From: Patescibacteria group bacterium UBA7396
Lineage (GTDB): Bacteria; Patescibacteriota; Gracilibacteria; BD1-5; UBA6164
Assembly (NCBI GenBank): GCA_002470645.1
Contig: DKNE01000030.1
Span: forward strand, 1-27,283
Length of the DNA stretch: 27,283 nucleotides
Direction of reading: 5' to 3'
Part shown: positions 17,184 through 26,125 of the stretch, piece after piece
Numbering within the stretch: the first letter of the stretch is position 1
Layout of the letters: every line of letters starts with the position of its first letter
The notes under the pieces: model-generated
What the model saw: the letters and a program-made list of their open reading frames with translations, nothing else
Databases searched by the model: none
Told to the model about the DNA's origin: nothing
Program-made: the position numbers and the translations under genes

Positions 17184-18327
17184 GGTTATTTAAATTATTT
17201 TCATATAAATCATTTTTTAAATTTTCAAAACTATTATTATATAATAAATCAAACTCTTTTTCATTTTCAAGAAATATATCATGAATTTTAGTATCATTAT
17301 ATCATTGCTTTTCTCTAGCTCATATAACATTAAATACATTATTTTCTAAAGAATAAGTATAAAGTTTATAAAAATAAGATTCTTTTTTCATCTTTATTAT
17401 AGATTTATTTCATATATACCAAACTTTAAATCAATGGTGTTCAATATCTCGTATATCATACTCAAAAATTTGATTATCTATATCCTCTTTTGTCATATCA
17501 GGTAACGAATTTATCCAGTTAATTACATTTTGTGCCTCATTATCTTTTTCTAATATATCTAAAATTAGACTATAAATTTCTTCTCATATAATTTCTTTTA
17601 ATTTATCAATAGAAAAATGTAATTGAGGGAATCAAGGAGTATCTATTCAAAATTTCTTACTAAAATCATACTCATAAACTCATAATGGATATTTAACTAA
17701 ATGTAATATTGTTAAAATATAAATAACTGATTTAAAAAATTGATAGTATTTAATAAATGAAGACTCCTCAAAAGTTTGACAATTACTTTTCATTTTTCAC
17801 ATATGATTTGTATACTTATATCATTTTGTATGAACATAATTGTGTAAATCAGATAACTTTAATATTTCATTTTTAAAATTAATCTTTTCATTAAGCATTT
17901 TAAAGTTCTCATGCATAGAAATTTTTTTCCATATATCTTCAAATTTTGGAGTATTTTCCTTTGACCTATGCCAATCTTTAATATCTTCATGTCAGTTATC
18001 ATACAAATTCCAAAAAACTGATAGCATTCACAGTTCTAAAACTCATCTTAATGAAACTATTGCTTGCTTATAAAATCAAAATAACATTAAATTATATGAA
18101 ACCTGTAATTCTTCAAATGAATCAACAAAAGGAGCAAAATGTCATGAAAACATATTATCAAAAGTTTGAGGAACAAGTCATCATACTGCATGATATAACC
18201 AAAAATAATCGTAAAAATCTTTTTCAATTGAATTATTATTTTTAATAAATAATTCAGTTTTTTCTTTTACATCAATACTTTTTTCAGTTTTATATGTTAA
18301 TGGTAGCATAATTCTTTTACTTAACAT
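17176..18327 (-). CDS. unknown protein encoded between hsdS and hsdR
   Basis: The 383-residue product overlaps hsdS by 11 bp and hsdR by 8 bp, so it is translated as part of the restriction operon. It has no signal peptide. It looks largely helical, with many aromatic and charged residues. Notable parts are FGFYKQAIVSLRGVLELGML near residue 90, LSDLHNYVHTKGYKYTNHMG near 160, and a hydrophobic helix FFKSVIYILTILHLVKYPLG near 200. The Arg followed later by HNYVH recalls HEPN-type helical domains found in defence systems, but I cannot claim a match. The conserved part could be a nuclease, an anti-restriction switch or an abortive-infection component. Its family is not recognised. Confidence 0.8.
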
Positions 18328-19561
18328 CTAAACTCTCCACATCCAACTCACCACTCACAAGCCTTGGAATAAGCAAATCCCTTGTTTCTTTTAAATTTTG
18401 GTTTTGTTTTTTCAAAGCTCAAATCTCATCAAACATTTTTATTACAATATTATCAAAATTATTTTGAATTTTAATATCTGGTATTATTAAATCTACATTT
18501 TTAATCTCTTTGATATTTAAAGTTGTTTGTCATGTACTTCAAGTAGATAAGCTAATAAAATAATCTTCTTTTGATTTAATTTGATAGTATAATATTGTTT
18601 GTTTCAACTTATTTTGATTTGATCTAACAAATGATATACAATTATGAATAATATATTTTTCATCTATTGTTAAATTTCTAGATACTCTTCATAAAGTTCA
18701 TGTTCACATTGAATTTATTAAAATATCATATTTTTCTAAATAACAATAAGATTTATCATCTTTCAGTTTTTCTGCAAATTGAATAGTATTCAATTCAATT
18801 TCTCAATTTCTAATACATTTTTGATTAATAACTGGTATTCATTGACTTTTATCATCAACATAATTCAATGATGGTCACTTTGATACAATCAAAGAAATTT
18901 CTTCAACTTTCTTCACCCCCCACCCTTCAGGAATCATCCCAAAATCATCATTTCCACTATCAATCATTTTTATATTTTCACTTCAAGGAAAATTATATTT
19001 CACAAACCATTCTTCATAAATACTTTGTGCTGTTTCTTCTAAAATCTTTATTCTTTTATTATTGTTTTCTATTAAATCATCGTATTTTGAAAGAATGGAA
19101 GCTATTTTTTGTTGGGTTGGAAGTGGTGGAAGAAAAATTTCTAAATTTTTCATTACCTCCCATTTTGCTCTAGGTCTATCTGCTCATCAAGTAGTTTTAT
19201 TTACATCATCAATAAATTTTTCATTAGCAACTACATAAAATAAAAAATTTTGTGAATTTCAATTATTAGAATTTAAAACTAAAATTTCTCATGAACAAAC
19301 TCAAGAAAAATTAGGTTTTACAACCTTTCTAAAATATGGTCTCATTTTTCAAAATAAAATATCTCAAGAATTAAATTTTAATTTTAAACTTAATGTTTCA
19401 TTAGAACTTCAATATGAAGATATCCTTAATGTTTGCTGTTCTATATGTTCTAATCATAAGTATATTTGTTCCCTCTCTTTTTTAGGATTAAAATTATTTC
19501 TTATTTCAAGAGCAATTTCTCCCAACTTAACTTTTTTCCATCATTTTTTTATTTCTTGCAT
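18317..19561 (-). CDS. hsdS: type I restriction enzyme, S (specificity) subunit
   Basis: The 414-residue product directs the methylase and restriction complex to its two-part target. It has the repeated HsdS plan. TRD1 starts WKKVKLGEIALEIRN and contains GDILFGKMRPYFRKV. The first conserved helix is LPPLPTQQKIASILSKYDDL then IKILEETAQSIYEEWF. TRD2 starts after GMIPEGWGVKKVEEI and contains GTGTLGRVSRN. The closing conserved helix, KQNQNLKETRDLLIPRLVSG, is the family C-terminus. Both halves are complete, so a bipartite site is expected; its sequence cannot be read from the protein. It is preceded by an unknown small gene (13 bp gap) and overlapped by the 383-residue gene. Confidence 0.95.
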
Positions 19562-19574
19562 AGTTTTTATTTAG

Positions 19575-19940
19575 TTATTTAGTGAATTTAATTTCTGGAT
19601 TAAGCTTTAATGCTCAAGATTCAAAACTTACATTTGGTTCAATAATCGGAATTTTTACACTTCAAGTATTGTTCATTACTCAAGTTAAAGTAGAAATCTT
19701 TTCAATCTTATTTTGTAAATTTTCTGCTTTATGTTCAGCTCTATCTTGTTGTATTTCTATCCGTTTATTTATTCATAAAGTTAATGCCATATTTAATTGA
19801 TTGCTGGTACATTGTCATAAAGTAGGTTCTTCTCTTCATATAATACAATTAGATAAAAATCATCATACAAATAAAATAAGCATATATACTCATACTATCC
19901 ACAAAATTATTTTTTCCCAAAATGTTAATTTTTTAGACAT
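19575..19940 (-). CDS. small membrane protein with coiled-coil segment inside the hsd operon
   Basis: The 121-residue product has one N-terminal membrane helix (ILWIVGVYMLILFVGGFLS, about 13-31) followed by SNCIIG. A charged helical segment at about 58-84 (NKRIEIQQDRAEHKAENLQN) should form a coiled coil, and a polar tail ends FTK. It may be a membrane-anchored partner, or a signal-anchored protein with the coil outside the cell. Gaps of 12 and 13 bp to its neighbours place it in the operon between hsdM and hsdS. No family recognised. Confidence 0.65.
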
Positions 19941-19952
19941 ATTAAAAAATAA

Positions 19953-20183
19953 TTAAAATAAATTTATTTGATTGCTTCACTCTCAATATTGTTTAAATTG
20001 ATCTAAATATTCTTGCATATCAGCACATTGAATTTTAGGTTTAAAAACCGGTAATGTAGAGATTTGATTTTGATAATCAGCAATAGCAACCCATCTATAT
20101 GTTCATGGTTTTCAATTTATCACTTCAAACTCTCTAATATCATATCAATATGCATTATTTACTGGTTTAAAAATTCCTATCAT
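19953..20183 (-). CDS. 76-residue unknown protein between hsdM and hsdS
   Basis: The product starts MIGIFKPVNNAYGYDIREFE and includes TYRWVAIADYQNQISTLPVF and KIQCADMQEYLDQFKQYG. It is soluble-looking, with several beta-like segments and a C-terminal helix. Five glycines are TGA. It follows hsdM by 16 bp and precedes the 121-residue gene by 12 bp. No family recognised. Confidence 0.6.
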
Positions 20184-20199
20184 ATTTTGAAATTAAAAA

Positions 20200-21717
20200 C
20201 TAAACTAACTTACTCATATTCTCAAAAATACTTTTTTCAAGTTCATGAGCTTCGTTTGTCAAAGCTCTAAAATCTTCATTTAATCTAGTTATTTTTTCAC
20301 TAAATTCTTCATCAGATGGCTTTTCTTTTTCAGTTACTCATACATATCTTCATGGATTCAAACTATATCATTGTTCTTTGATTTCTTCTAAATTGGCTAC
20401 TTTGCAGTATCATTTTATATCTTTGTAATCTTCTGCTCAATCTTCTTGTCTATAAGACCTTACAGTATTTGCTATTTTTTCTATATGCTCTGGTAAAAAC
20501 TCTCTATGAGCTCTATCAATTTGATTGTATAAATCTTTTGCATCTATAAAAAGTACTTTATTTTTTCTTGGAGTATTAGTTTTTGCTTTATCCATAAACC
20601 ATAAAGTACATGGCAAAGTAACATTATAAAACATATTTGGTCAAACAGAAACCATTATATCAATTGCATTGTTTTCTATAAGTTTTTTTCTGATTTCATT
20701 TTCTGTATTTCCTGCATCACTAGCACTATTTGCCATAACAAATCAAGCTCTTCAAGTATCATTTAAAGCACTATAAAAAGCCTGTACCCATAGATAATTT
20801 GCATTATCATTATTTGGAATCCCAAAATTGTATCTTGGATCATCTTTGATTTTTTCTTTATCTATTTGTTTTAGATTAAAAGGAGGATTTGCCATCACAA
20901 AATCAAATTGACCTATACTTTTATGCATATCTTCATACATCGTATTTCAGTTTTTTATATCTCAACTTAAACCATTTATAGCAAGGTTTAATTTTGCTAT
21001 TTTTACTGTTTCTGGAGTTTTTTCTTGACCATATACTGCGATTTCTCTTGTTGCTTCTTGTTTATTTTTCTTATGCTCTTTAATAAAATTTAGAGATTGT
21101 ACAAACATACCTCCAGAACCACAAGCTGGATCATAAATTCTTCCATGATATGGTTCTATGATTTCTACTATAAGTTTTACTATAGAAGTTGGAGTAAAAA
21201 ATTCTCATCATTTTTGACCTTCTCAAAGTGCAAATTTTCCTAAGAAGTATTCATAAATACCTCAAAAAGCATCTCACTCTATATCATCAGGTATAGAATT
21301 GAAATTTTTTAGTAAATCAATGAGAGTTGATTTTTCTTTGAATAAATTATATGATTTTGGAAGGATTCATTTCAAATCTGGATTATTTTCTTCTACTTCT
21401 TTCATGGCTTCATTAATAGCTTTTCCTAGATTTTCACTTTCAGGCAGGTGTAAAAGATAATTGAAGTTTGAATGAGCTCACAAATAAATCACTCATTTTG
21501 CGTGATAATGATCTGGTCTTAATTCTCTTAGTCTTCAATTTGAATTATTATATTCTTTTTCTAGTTCAACTTTTGCTTTATCAAACTTCACTTGAGCAAA
21601 TTTCAAAAATATCAAACCCAAAATTGGCTCTGATAAATTACTGAGTTTTAATCATTCATTTCACCACACTTTACAAGCCGAATCCCAAAGTGTTTTTTCT
21701 AGTTTTATTATGTCCAT
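20200..21717 (-). CDS. hsdM: type I restriction enzyme, M (DNA adenine methyltransferase) subunit
   Basis: The 505-residue product methylates adenine at N6 in the HsdS-chosen site, protecting host DNA. An N-terminal helical domain (KLEKTLWDSACKVWGNEGLK) is followed by GGIYEYFLGKFALGEGQKGG and FFTPTSIVKLIVEI. Motif I, IYDPACGSGGMFVQS, is near residue 195 and binds AdoMet. Motif IV is FDFVMANPPFNLK (NPPF) near 275, the catalytic site. The C-terminus ends in a coiled-coil-like segment (SEKITRLNEDFRALTNEAHE) that contacts HsdS. It is close to E. coli HsdM in length (529). It is the first gene of the operon, 91 bp downstream of the GIY-YIG gene. Confidence 0.96.
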
Positions 21718-21808
21718 TGTATTTTTATAAATTAATATTATTTTCAAAACCACTTTCCACTAAATTCAAAAATATTTAAATTCAAGAAAAAACAGTTTTA
21801 TTTACAAC

Positions 21809-22060
21809 TTAAACCTTGCTCACCAATCTTTTATTCCTAAAAGCAATTCAAGAAGCTGATTTTAGATATTTTTCAAAATATAAAGCATCTTTTTTGTTTT
21901 TAAAGGCTGAATAAAAAACTAATTCCCAAGGTTTATGTCTGTTTGTATGTATTGATTTTCAAGTATTATGTTCTTCCAATCTTTGTTTTAAATTTTCACT
22001 AAATCAAGTATAAAATTCATCTTGTTTTTCTATACTCTGAATAATATAAACATAAAACAT
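21809..22060 (-). CDS. GIY-YIG domain protein, single-domain (YhbQ-type)
   Basis: The 83-residue product is a stand-alone GIY-YIG domain. It starts MFYVYIIQSIEKQDEFYTGF, where VYI and YTG fill the GIY and YIG positions (the latter glycine is TGA). The catalytic Arg is in LKQRLEEHN and the metal-binding Glu in YFEKYLKSASG. This family often has weak nuclease or DNA-binding activity with unclear roles. It lies upstream of hsdM on the same strand. Whether it belongs to the restriction operon is uncertain, as no terminator was seen between them. Confidence 0.85.
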
Positions 22061-22083
22061 TTTAAATTTTTTACAAAATATAA

Positions 22084-22198
22084 GCCCTTTCTTCGCTAAA
22101 GCTACGAAGGGCATTTTTCGCTTTTTTTATATCAACTTTTTTATAATTTTATATTTTTTCTAAAGGTTATTGGCTGTGCCATTTGAAGCTTTAGCGAA
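22084..22198. repeat. hairpin and inverted repeat between the tmRNA gene and the GIY-YIG gene
   Basis: GCCCTT (22084-22089) pairs with AAGGGC (22107-22112) around a loop containing TTCGCTAAAGCT (22092-22103). The same 12 bases occur in reverse complement at 22187-22198, four bases from the tmRNA 3' end. The copies can pair over a loop of about 80 bases, or the first can fold by itself. On the minus strand this lies just after ssrA and may end its transcript, but no strong T-run follows. The rest of the gap (22061-22201) is A/T-rich and shows nothing else. Confidence 0.5.
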
Positions 22199-22201
22199 AA
22201 A

Positions 22202-22667
22202 TGGTGGAGCCAACGAGATTCGAACTCGTGTCCTTCGAGGATGCCCAGATATTTCTACTATTATAGTTTATTTTGATAATCTTATAAATAGAAAATAAAC
22301 AAAAATTTTATAAGATAATTTCATCCATTAGTACTTATAGGTGCAGGACGAAATCTAGAACCGGTCCTATAAGGCTTGACTTGATACTCAAATCATTCTT
22401 TCAAGCGAAAAATGAAGAGAGTTTGTAGCAGACCAATCGGTGCTCATGGACTATGCCAAGGCTACGGTTTTACTTAAGCTTGTAAGTATGGACTAAGCCA
22501 TAGCAGGAGCAAAAGAAGGAGTTAAAGCTTTTTTGAAAGCATTTAAACCAGCAGCAATTCTATTGTTTGCATTTATTGTTGTTTATGATTGATTATGGAA
22601 GGCATAAACATCTCCCAAATAGCATATAAGACCACCGATTCTCAAAGTAGAAACCATAAATGACCCC
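22202..22667 (-). ncRNA. ssrA: tmRNA (transfer-messenger RNA)
   Basis: The RNA (466 bases) rescues ribosomes stalled on broken messages. Its 5' end GGGGTCA pairs with TGGCTCC before the 3' ACCA over seven base pairs (one G-U at each of two positions), forming the acceptor stem; the CCA is encoded. The T-arm GAGTTCGAATCTC and the 3' CGAAGGACACGAG segment are typical. The tag frame (minus strand, 22570-22493) reads ANNRIAAGLNAF and ends TPSFAPAMA with a TAG stop: 25 codons, no TGA. The tag's ANN start is standard; its end (PAMA) is less usual than ALAA. The 5' end agrees with the promoter position. Longer than E. coli tmRNA (363). Confidence 0.9.
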
Positions 22668-22675
22668 ATGTCATG

Positions 22676-22703
22676 ATTATATATATATTTTTAAAAATTA
22701 CAA
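22676..22703 (-). promoter_or_regulatory. promoter of ssrA
   Basis: On the minus strand TTGTAA (22703-22698) and TATAAT (22681-22676) are 16 bp apart, and the tmRNA 5' end is 9 bases past the -10 box, where transcription would start. Confidence 0.6.
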
Positions 22704-22725
22704 TTTTATTGATATATTTATAATA

Positions 22726-22887
22726 TTATAATCTCATTTTTCAAAGTATTTCAGCAATTTTATCAAAAAAATCAGACGGAACTTTTTTTAAAAAATCAGG
22801 ATTTTTATGTATAAGTTCTGTTAATTCTTCACATAATCTATTGGCATCTTCGCCTTCACTTGGTTGATAAATATGTTTTTGGTTCAT
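22726..22887 (-). CDS. 53-residue unknown protein upstream of ssrA
   Basis: The product starts MNQKHIYQPSEGEDANRLCE and ends with LKKVPSDFFDKIAEILGKMR-like sequence. It is soluble, acidic at the start and helical. One Gly is TGA. It ends 58 bp before the tmRNA 5' end and overlaps the -35 region's upstream side only slightly. No family recognised. The alternation of charged and hydrophobic residues is more protein-like than neighbouring frames. Confidence 0.5.
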
Positions 22888-22947
22888 ACAAGGAGTATAA
22901 AAATAAATATTTTACTTATAACTAAAATATTTATAAATACAAGTTTT

Positions 22948-23592
22948 TTACTCATTATAAAAATATTTTTTATCTATTTTTCCATTTTTTATTTCAATTC
23001 CATCATTTTTAAGTTTTTCTATTTTTTCTTCAATCCCTCTTGGTGTATTGTATCAACTGAGTTTTCAATCATGAGAAATCACTTTATAACATGGAAATAT
23101 ATATGGTTCTTTGTTGTATTTCATAATGGAAGCAATAGTTCTTGGATGAACTTTAAACTTATCAGCAAGAATTTTATAAGTTGAAACCTTTCATACGGGA
23201 ATATCTTGAAGATAATTGAGAACTTTTTTTGAAATATCTAGAGATTTTTTTTGAACTTTTATTTTTTCTGGAACATCAAGAGATTTTTGTATCCAATTTT
23301 TTAATTCATCACTATTTTCTAAAATTTCTTCAGGAAGTTTATAATAGGGAAGTTGTCTAATTTTTCATTTTACACTATATCTAAAAGGGGACGAAAAAAG
23401 ATTTATGTAATCTTGTATATTATTCTCTCAAGTTTTAAAATAAAATTCATCGTCTATTAAAAGAGCAAATATTTTTTCAAATTTATAAATTCACCATCAA
23501 GAAAACATACTTTTTGCGTGGTATCAAAATTCATCTTGAAGTAAATCTTCTAAAAAATATCTCAGTATCTCTGGAAAAGTTTTTTTAGCCAT
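22948..23592 (-). CDS. TfoX N-terminal domain fused to an MGMT/alkyltransferase-like domain
   Basis: The 214-residue product has two parts. Residues about 25-110 resemble the TfoX N-terminal domain (KSMFSGWGIYKFEKIFALLI then DDEFYFKTGENN), known from competence regulators and from some enzymes. Residues about 128-205 are an O6-methylguanine-DNA methyltransferase domain: LNYLQDIPVGKVSTYKILAD, HPRTIASIM and the active-site segment FPCYKVISHDGKLSGY. The acceptor Cys is present (PCYKV, usual PCHRV), so alkyl transfer is chemically possible, although the His of PCHR is replaced by Tyr. The protein may repair or sense alkylated bases. The fusion is read directly; the functional link is not known. 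Confidence 0.8.
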
Positions 23593-23599
23593 ATAATTA

Positions 23600-23627
23600 T
23601 TGACAAATGATAAAAAATATTTATATT
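23600..23627 (+). promoter_or_regulatory. promoter of the small imported membrane protein gene
   Basis: TTGACA (23600-23605) and TATATT (23622-23627) are 16 bp apart. The start site would be near 23634, giving a leader of about 23 bases that ends in the strong ribosome binding site at 23644-23650. Confidence 0.6.
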
Positions 23628-23643
23628 TCACCTATCTTTTTAT

Positions 23644-23650
23644 AGGAGGG
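23644..23650 (+). promoter_or_regulatory. consensus Shine-Dalgarno site (AGGAGGG)
   Basis: AGGAGGG lies six bases before an ATG at 23657 and nine before the ATG at 23660, so one of these is the start. Most genes in this window lack such a consensus site. It decides the start against a TTG at 23600 in the same frame, which overlaps the promoter. Confidence 0.6.
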
Positions 23651-23656
23651 ATTTGG

Positions 23657-23968
23657 ATGATGTATAAGGAGTTTTTTAGTATAGTGATGGTTCTGGTCGT
23701 AATTCTGGTTGGTTCATATTTCACCATCTTTTCTATGAAAAGGAAGATGCATAAAACAACATTGTTTCTCAGTCTCCTGCTGGCAGTAATAATTATTTAT
23801 GCAGTAAAAGGCCCTCTTCAAAATCAAGAAATTTTGTCTGGAATTTGCTGGGTTGTGTTTTTTATTACTGGACTTATTATTGCGGATACTATTTGGGTAT
23901 TGTCTCATAAAGAAGAGCATCACCCCATAATAGATTGATTTTGAGAGCACCTATGGGTGCTCTTTTAA
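23657..23968 (+). CDS. small three-span membrane protein, codon use unlike the host
   Basis: Under the standard code the product has 93 residues and ends at TGA 23936-23938. Under code 25 the TGA is Gly and the frame continues GFGEHLWVLF to TAA at 23966-23968, through the terminator hairpin. It has three hydrophobic segments (FFSIVMVLVVILVGSYFTIF, TTLFLSLLLAVIIIYAV, ICWVVFFITGLIIADTIWVL). It uses CTG, CTC, GGC, GCG and AGG codons and no internal TGA, unlike the flanking genes. A perfect Shine-Dalgarno site precedes it. Together these point to recent acquisition from a standard-code bacterium. No family recognised. Confidence 0.7.
23944..23966. terminator. terminator between the small membrane protein gene and ligA
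   Basis: An 8-bp perfect stem (AGAGCACC with GGTGCTCT) encloses a TATG loop, followed by T-bases. The stop codon of ligA (23965-23967) abuts it. If TGA is Gly in the plus-strand gene, the hairpin is inside the reading frame. Confidence 0.75.
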
Positions 23969-26010
23969 TGTAAAAAATCTTCTAAAGTAATTACTTCTAC
24001 TCACAAACTATTTGCTTTTTCTAGTTTACTTCCTGCTTTTTCTCAAGCAAGCAGTGCATCGGTATTTTTTGATACACTTCATACAAAAGTGCCTCACATA
24101 CTTTCTAGTTTTTCTATGAGTTCATCACGAGAAAATCCCTCAAAACTTCCAGTAATACACACTTTTTTCCCCATAAATTTTCAGCCAATTATTTCTTTTT
24201 TAAACTCGATTTCTATATAATGTAAAAGTCTTTTTATTAAAGAAATATTTTCTTTTGATTGGAAAAAATGCACGATATTTTTCGCACTTTCTTCCCCAAT
24301 ATCTTGAAGAGCAAATAATTCATCTATTGAAAAATTAAAATAAATGAGATCTTCTTTGGATGTGATAATTTTTGATAATTCTTTTGCTGATTGTGGACCA
24401 ATCCCAGGAATATTGAGTGCAACTAAAAGATTGACTATTTTTTGTTTTTTTGATTTTTCAATTGATACTAAGAGGTTTTGGACTGATTTTTCTTTGTATC
24501 AAGGAAGAGCTAAAAGTTCTTGTTTTTTTTCACTGAGAGTAAAAATATCTGCTAAATCTTTGATAAATCAGAGTTGTAAAAATAATTCTACTTGTTGTGT
24601 TCCAAGACCGTCTATATCAAATCAAGATTTTCCCACACTATAGATAATTTTTTGTTTTATTTGTTCTGGACAAGAGGTATTATTTGGACAGTACAATCTT
24701 ACTTTTTCTTCATCTTGTAATAAAATAGCATTACAACTTGGGCAAAATTTTGGAATATCTATAGTTATTTCATCTCCATTCCTTGTTTCTTTGGTTACTC
24801 ATATGATTTTTGGAATAACTTCTCCAGCTCTTTTTATAAAAATATTGTCTCATATTTTTATGTCTAATTTTTTGACTTCATCATAATTATGTAATGTAGC
24901 TCTTTTTACAGTAACTCAAGTAATAAAAATAGGTTCTAAATTTGCTACTGGAGTAATAGTTCCAGTTCTTCCAACTTGATGTTCTACTGATAATATTTTG
25001 GTGGTAAGGATTTCAGCAGGAAATTTATATGCAATAGCATATCTTGGATGATGTGCCGTGAACCCAATATCTTGCCAAAGAGAAACATCATTGACTTTGA
25101 TAACAAGTCCATCGATATCAAAATCTATTTTATTTTTTAGGTCTCAAAAATTATCAATATTTTTTATCACTTCTTCAATATTTTTACACTCTAAAAAATA
25201 ACTCGAAATCTCAAAACCAAAATTTTCTAAATCTTTAATAGTTTCATGGTAGGTTTCTTTATTTTCTTTTATTCTAAAATCTTCAAAATTAGCTAAATCA
25301 TAGGAAAAAAACTTGAGATTTCTATTGGCAGTAACAGACGTATCTAAAAGTCTTAAACTTCCAGATGCCGCATTTCTAGGGTTAGAAAAAATTTTTCCTC
25401 ATTGTAAAAGAGCTTGTTTATTGAGATATTCAAAAGATGAAATAGGCATTATAACTTCTCATCTTACTTCTAAATGTTCTTTGTAAGGGATGTTTTTAGG
25501 AATATTTTTAATCGTTTTTACATTTTCACTGACATCCTCTCATTCTACTCCATTTCATCTGGTAATTGCTTGAACGAGGGTTCAATTTTTATAAATAAGT
25601 TCGATTCAAAGTCAGTCAAATTTAAATTCAACTGTATAAGCAATATTTTTATCATTCCCAAGTCATAAAACTCTTTTTATTCTTTCATCAAAATCACGCA
25701 AATCTCCTTCATTGTAAGTATTATCTAAGCTTATCATTGGACGAGAGTGACGTACTTTTTCAAAAGTAGATTGAATAATATCACTTCAAACTTTGAGAGT
25801 TTGAGCTTCTTTTATTCAAAATTTGTTTTCTAAAAATTGTAATTTTTTAAATAATTCATCATATTCATAATCACTGATTATAGGGGCTTCTTTGTTATAA
25901 TATAAATCAGAATGATATGATAAAAGATTTCAAAGTTTTATAACATCCTCTTGAGTAAAATCTTTATTTTCTCTTTGGAGATAATGTTTTGAGAGTTCTA
26001 ATTCTTTCAT
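23965..26010 (-). CDS. ligA: NAD-dependent DNA ligase
   Basis: The 681-residue enzyme seals nicks in DNA using NAD+. The N-terminal NAD-binding part contains ISDYEYDELFKKLQFLE and HSRPMISLDNTYNE. The adenylation Lys is in the KxDG motif, YTVEFKFDGLGIELIYKN, where both glycines are TGA. Later motifs are NPRNAASGSLRLL-like sequence and DFDIDGLVIKV. A four-Cys zinc finger starts FCPSCNAILLQDEEKV and continues CPNNTSCPEQI. A helix-hairpin-helix region follows (ALNIPGIGPQSAKELS). The BRCT domain at the end runs from GKKVCITGSFEGFSRDEL to ANSLGVEVITLEDFLH. Length matches the family (about 670). It converges on the small membrane protein gene. Confidence 0.96.
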
Positions 26011-26035
26011 ATATATTTTTATTATTATTAAGAGT

Positions 26036-26062
26036 ATTATAATTTGTTTTAGATATTTTCAA
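26036..26062 (-). promoter_or_regulatory. promoter of ligA
   Basis: On the minus strand TTGAAA (26062-26057) and TATAAT (26041-26036) are 15 bp apart, 26 bp before the ATG. Confidence 0.45.
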
Positions 26063-26068
26063 TTTTTT

Positions 26069-26095
26069 TTGATTTTTTCTTTTGATACATATAAT
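26069..26095 (+). promoter_or_regulatory. promoter of the SbcD-like gene
   Basis: TTGATT (26069-26074) and TATAAT (26090-26095) are 15 bp apart, 31 bp before the ATG at 26126. It points away from the ligA promoter in the same gap. Confidence 0.45.
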
Positions 26096-26125
26096 ATTAT
26101 AAATATCATTAATTAATAAAAATCT

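Noticed and set aside
23714..23950. Minus-strand frame of 78 codons opposite the small membrane protein
   Set aside because: The plus strand has a promoter, a Shine-Dalgarno site and clear membrane segments; the minus frame has no such support.
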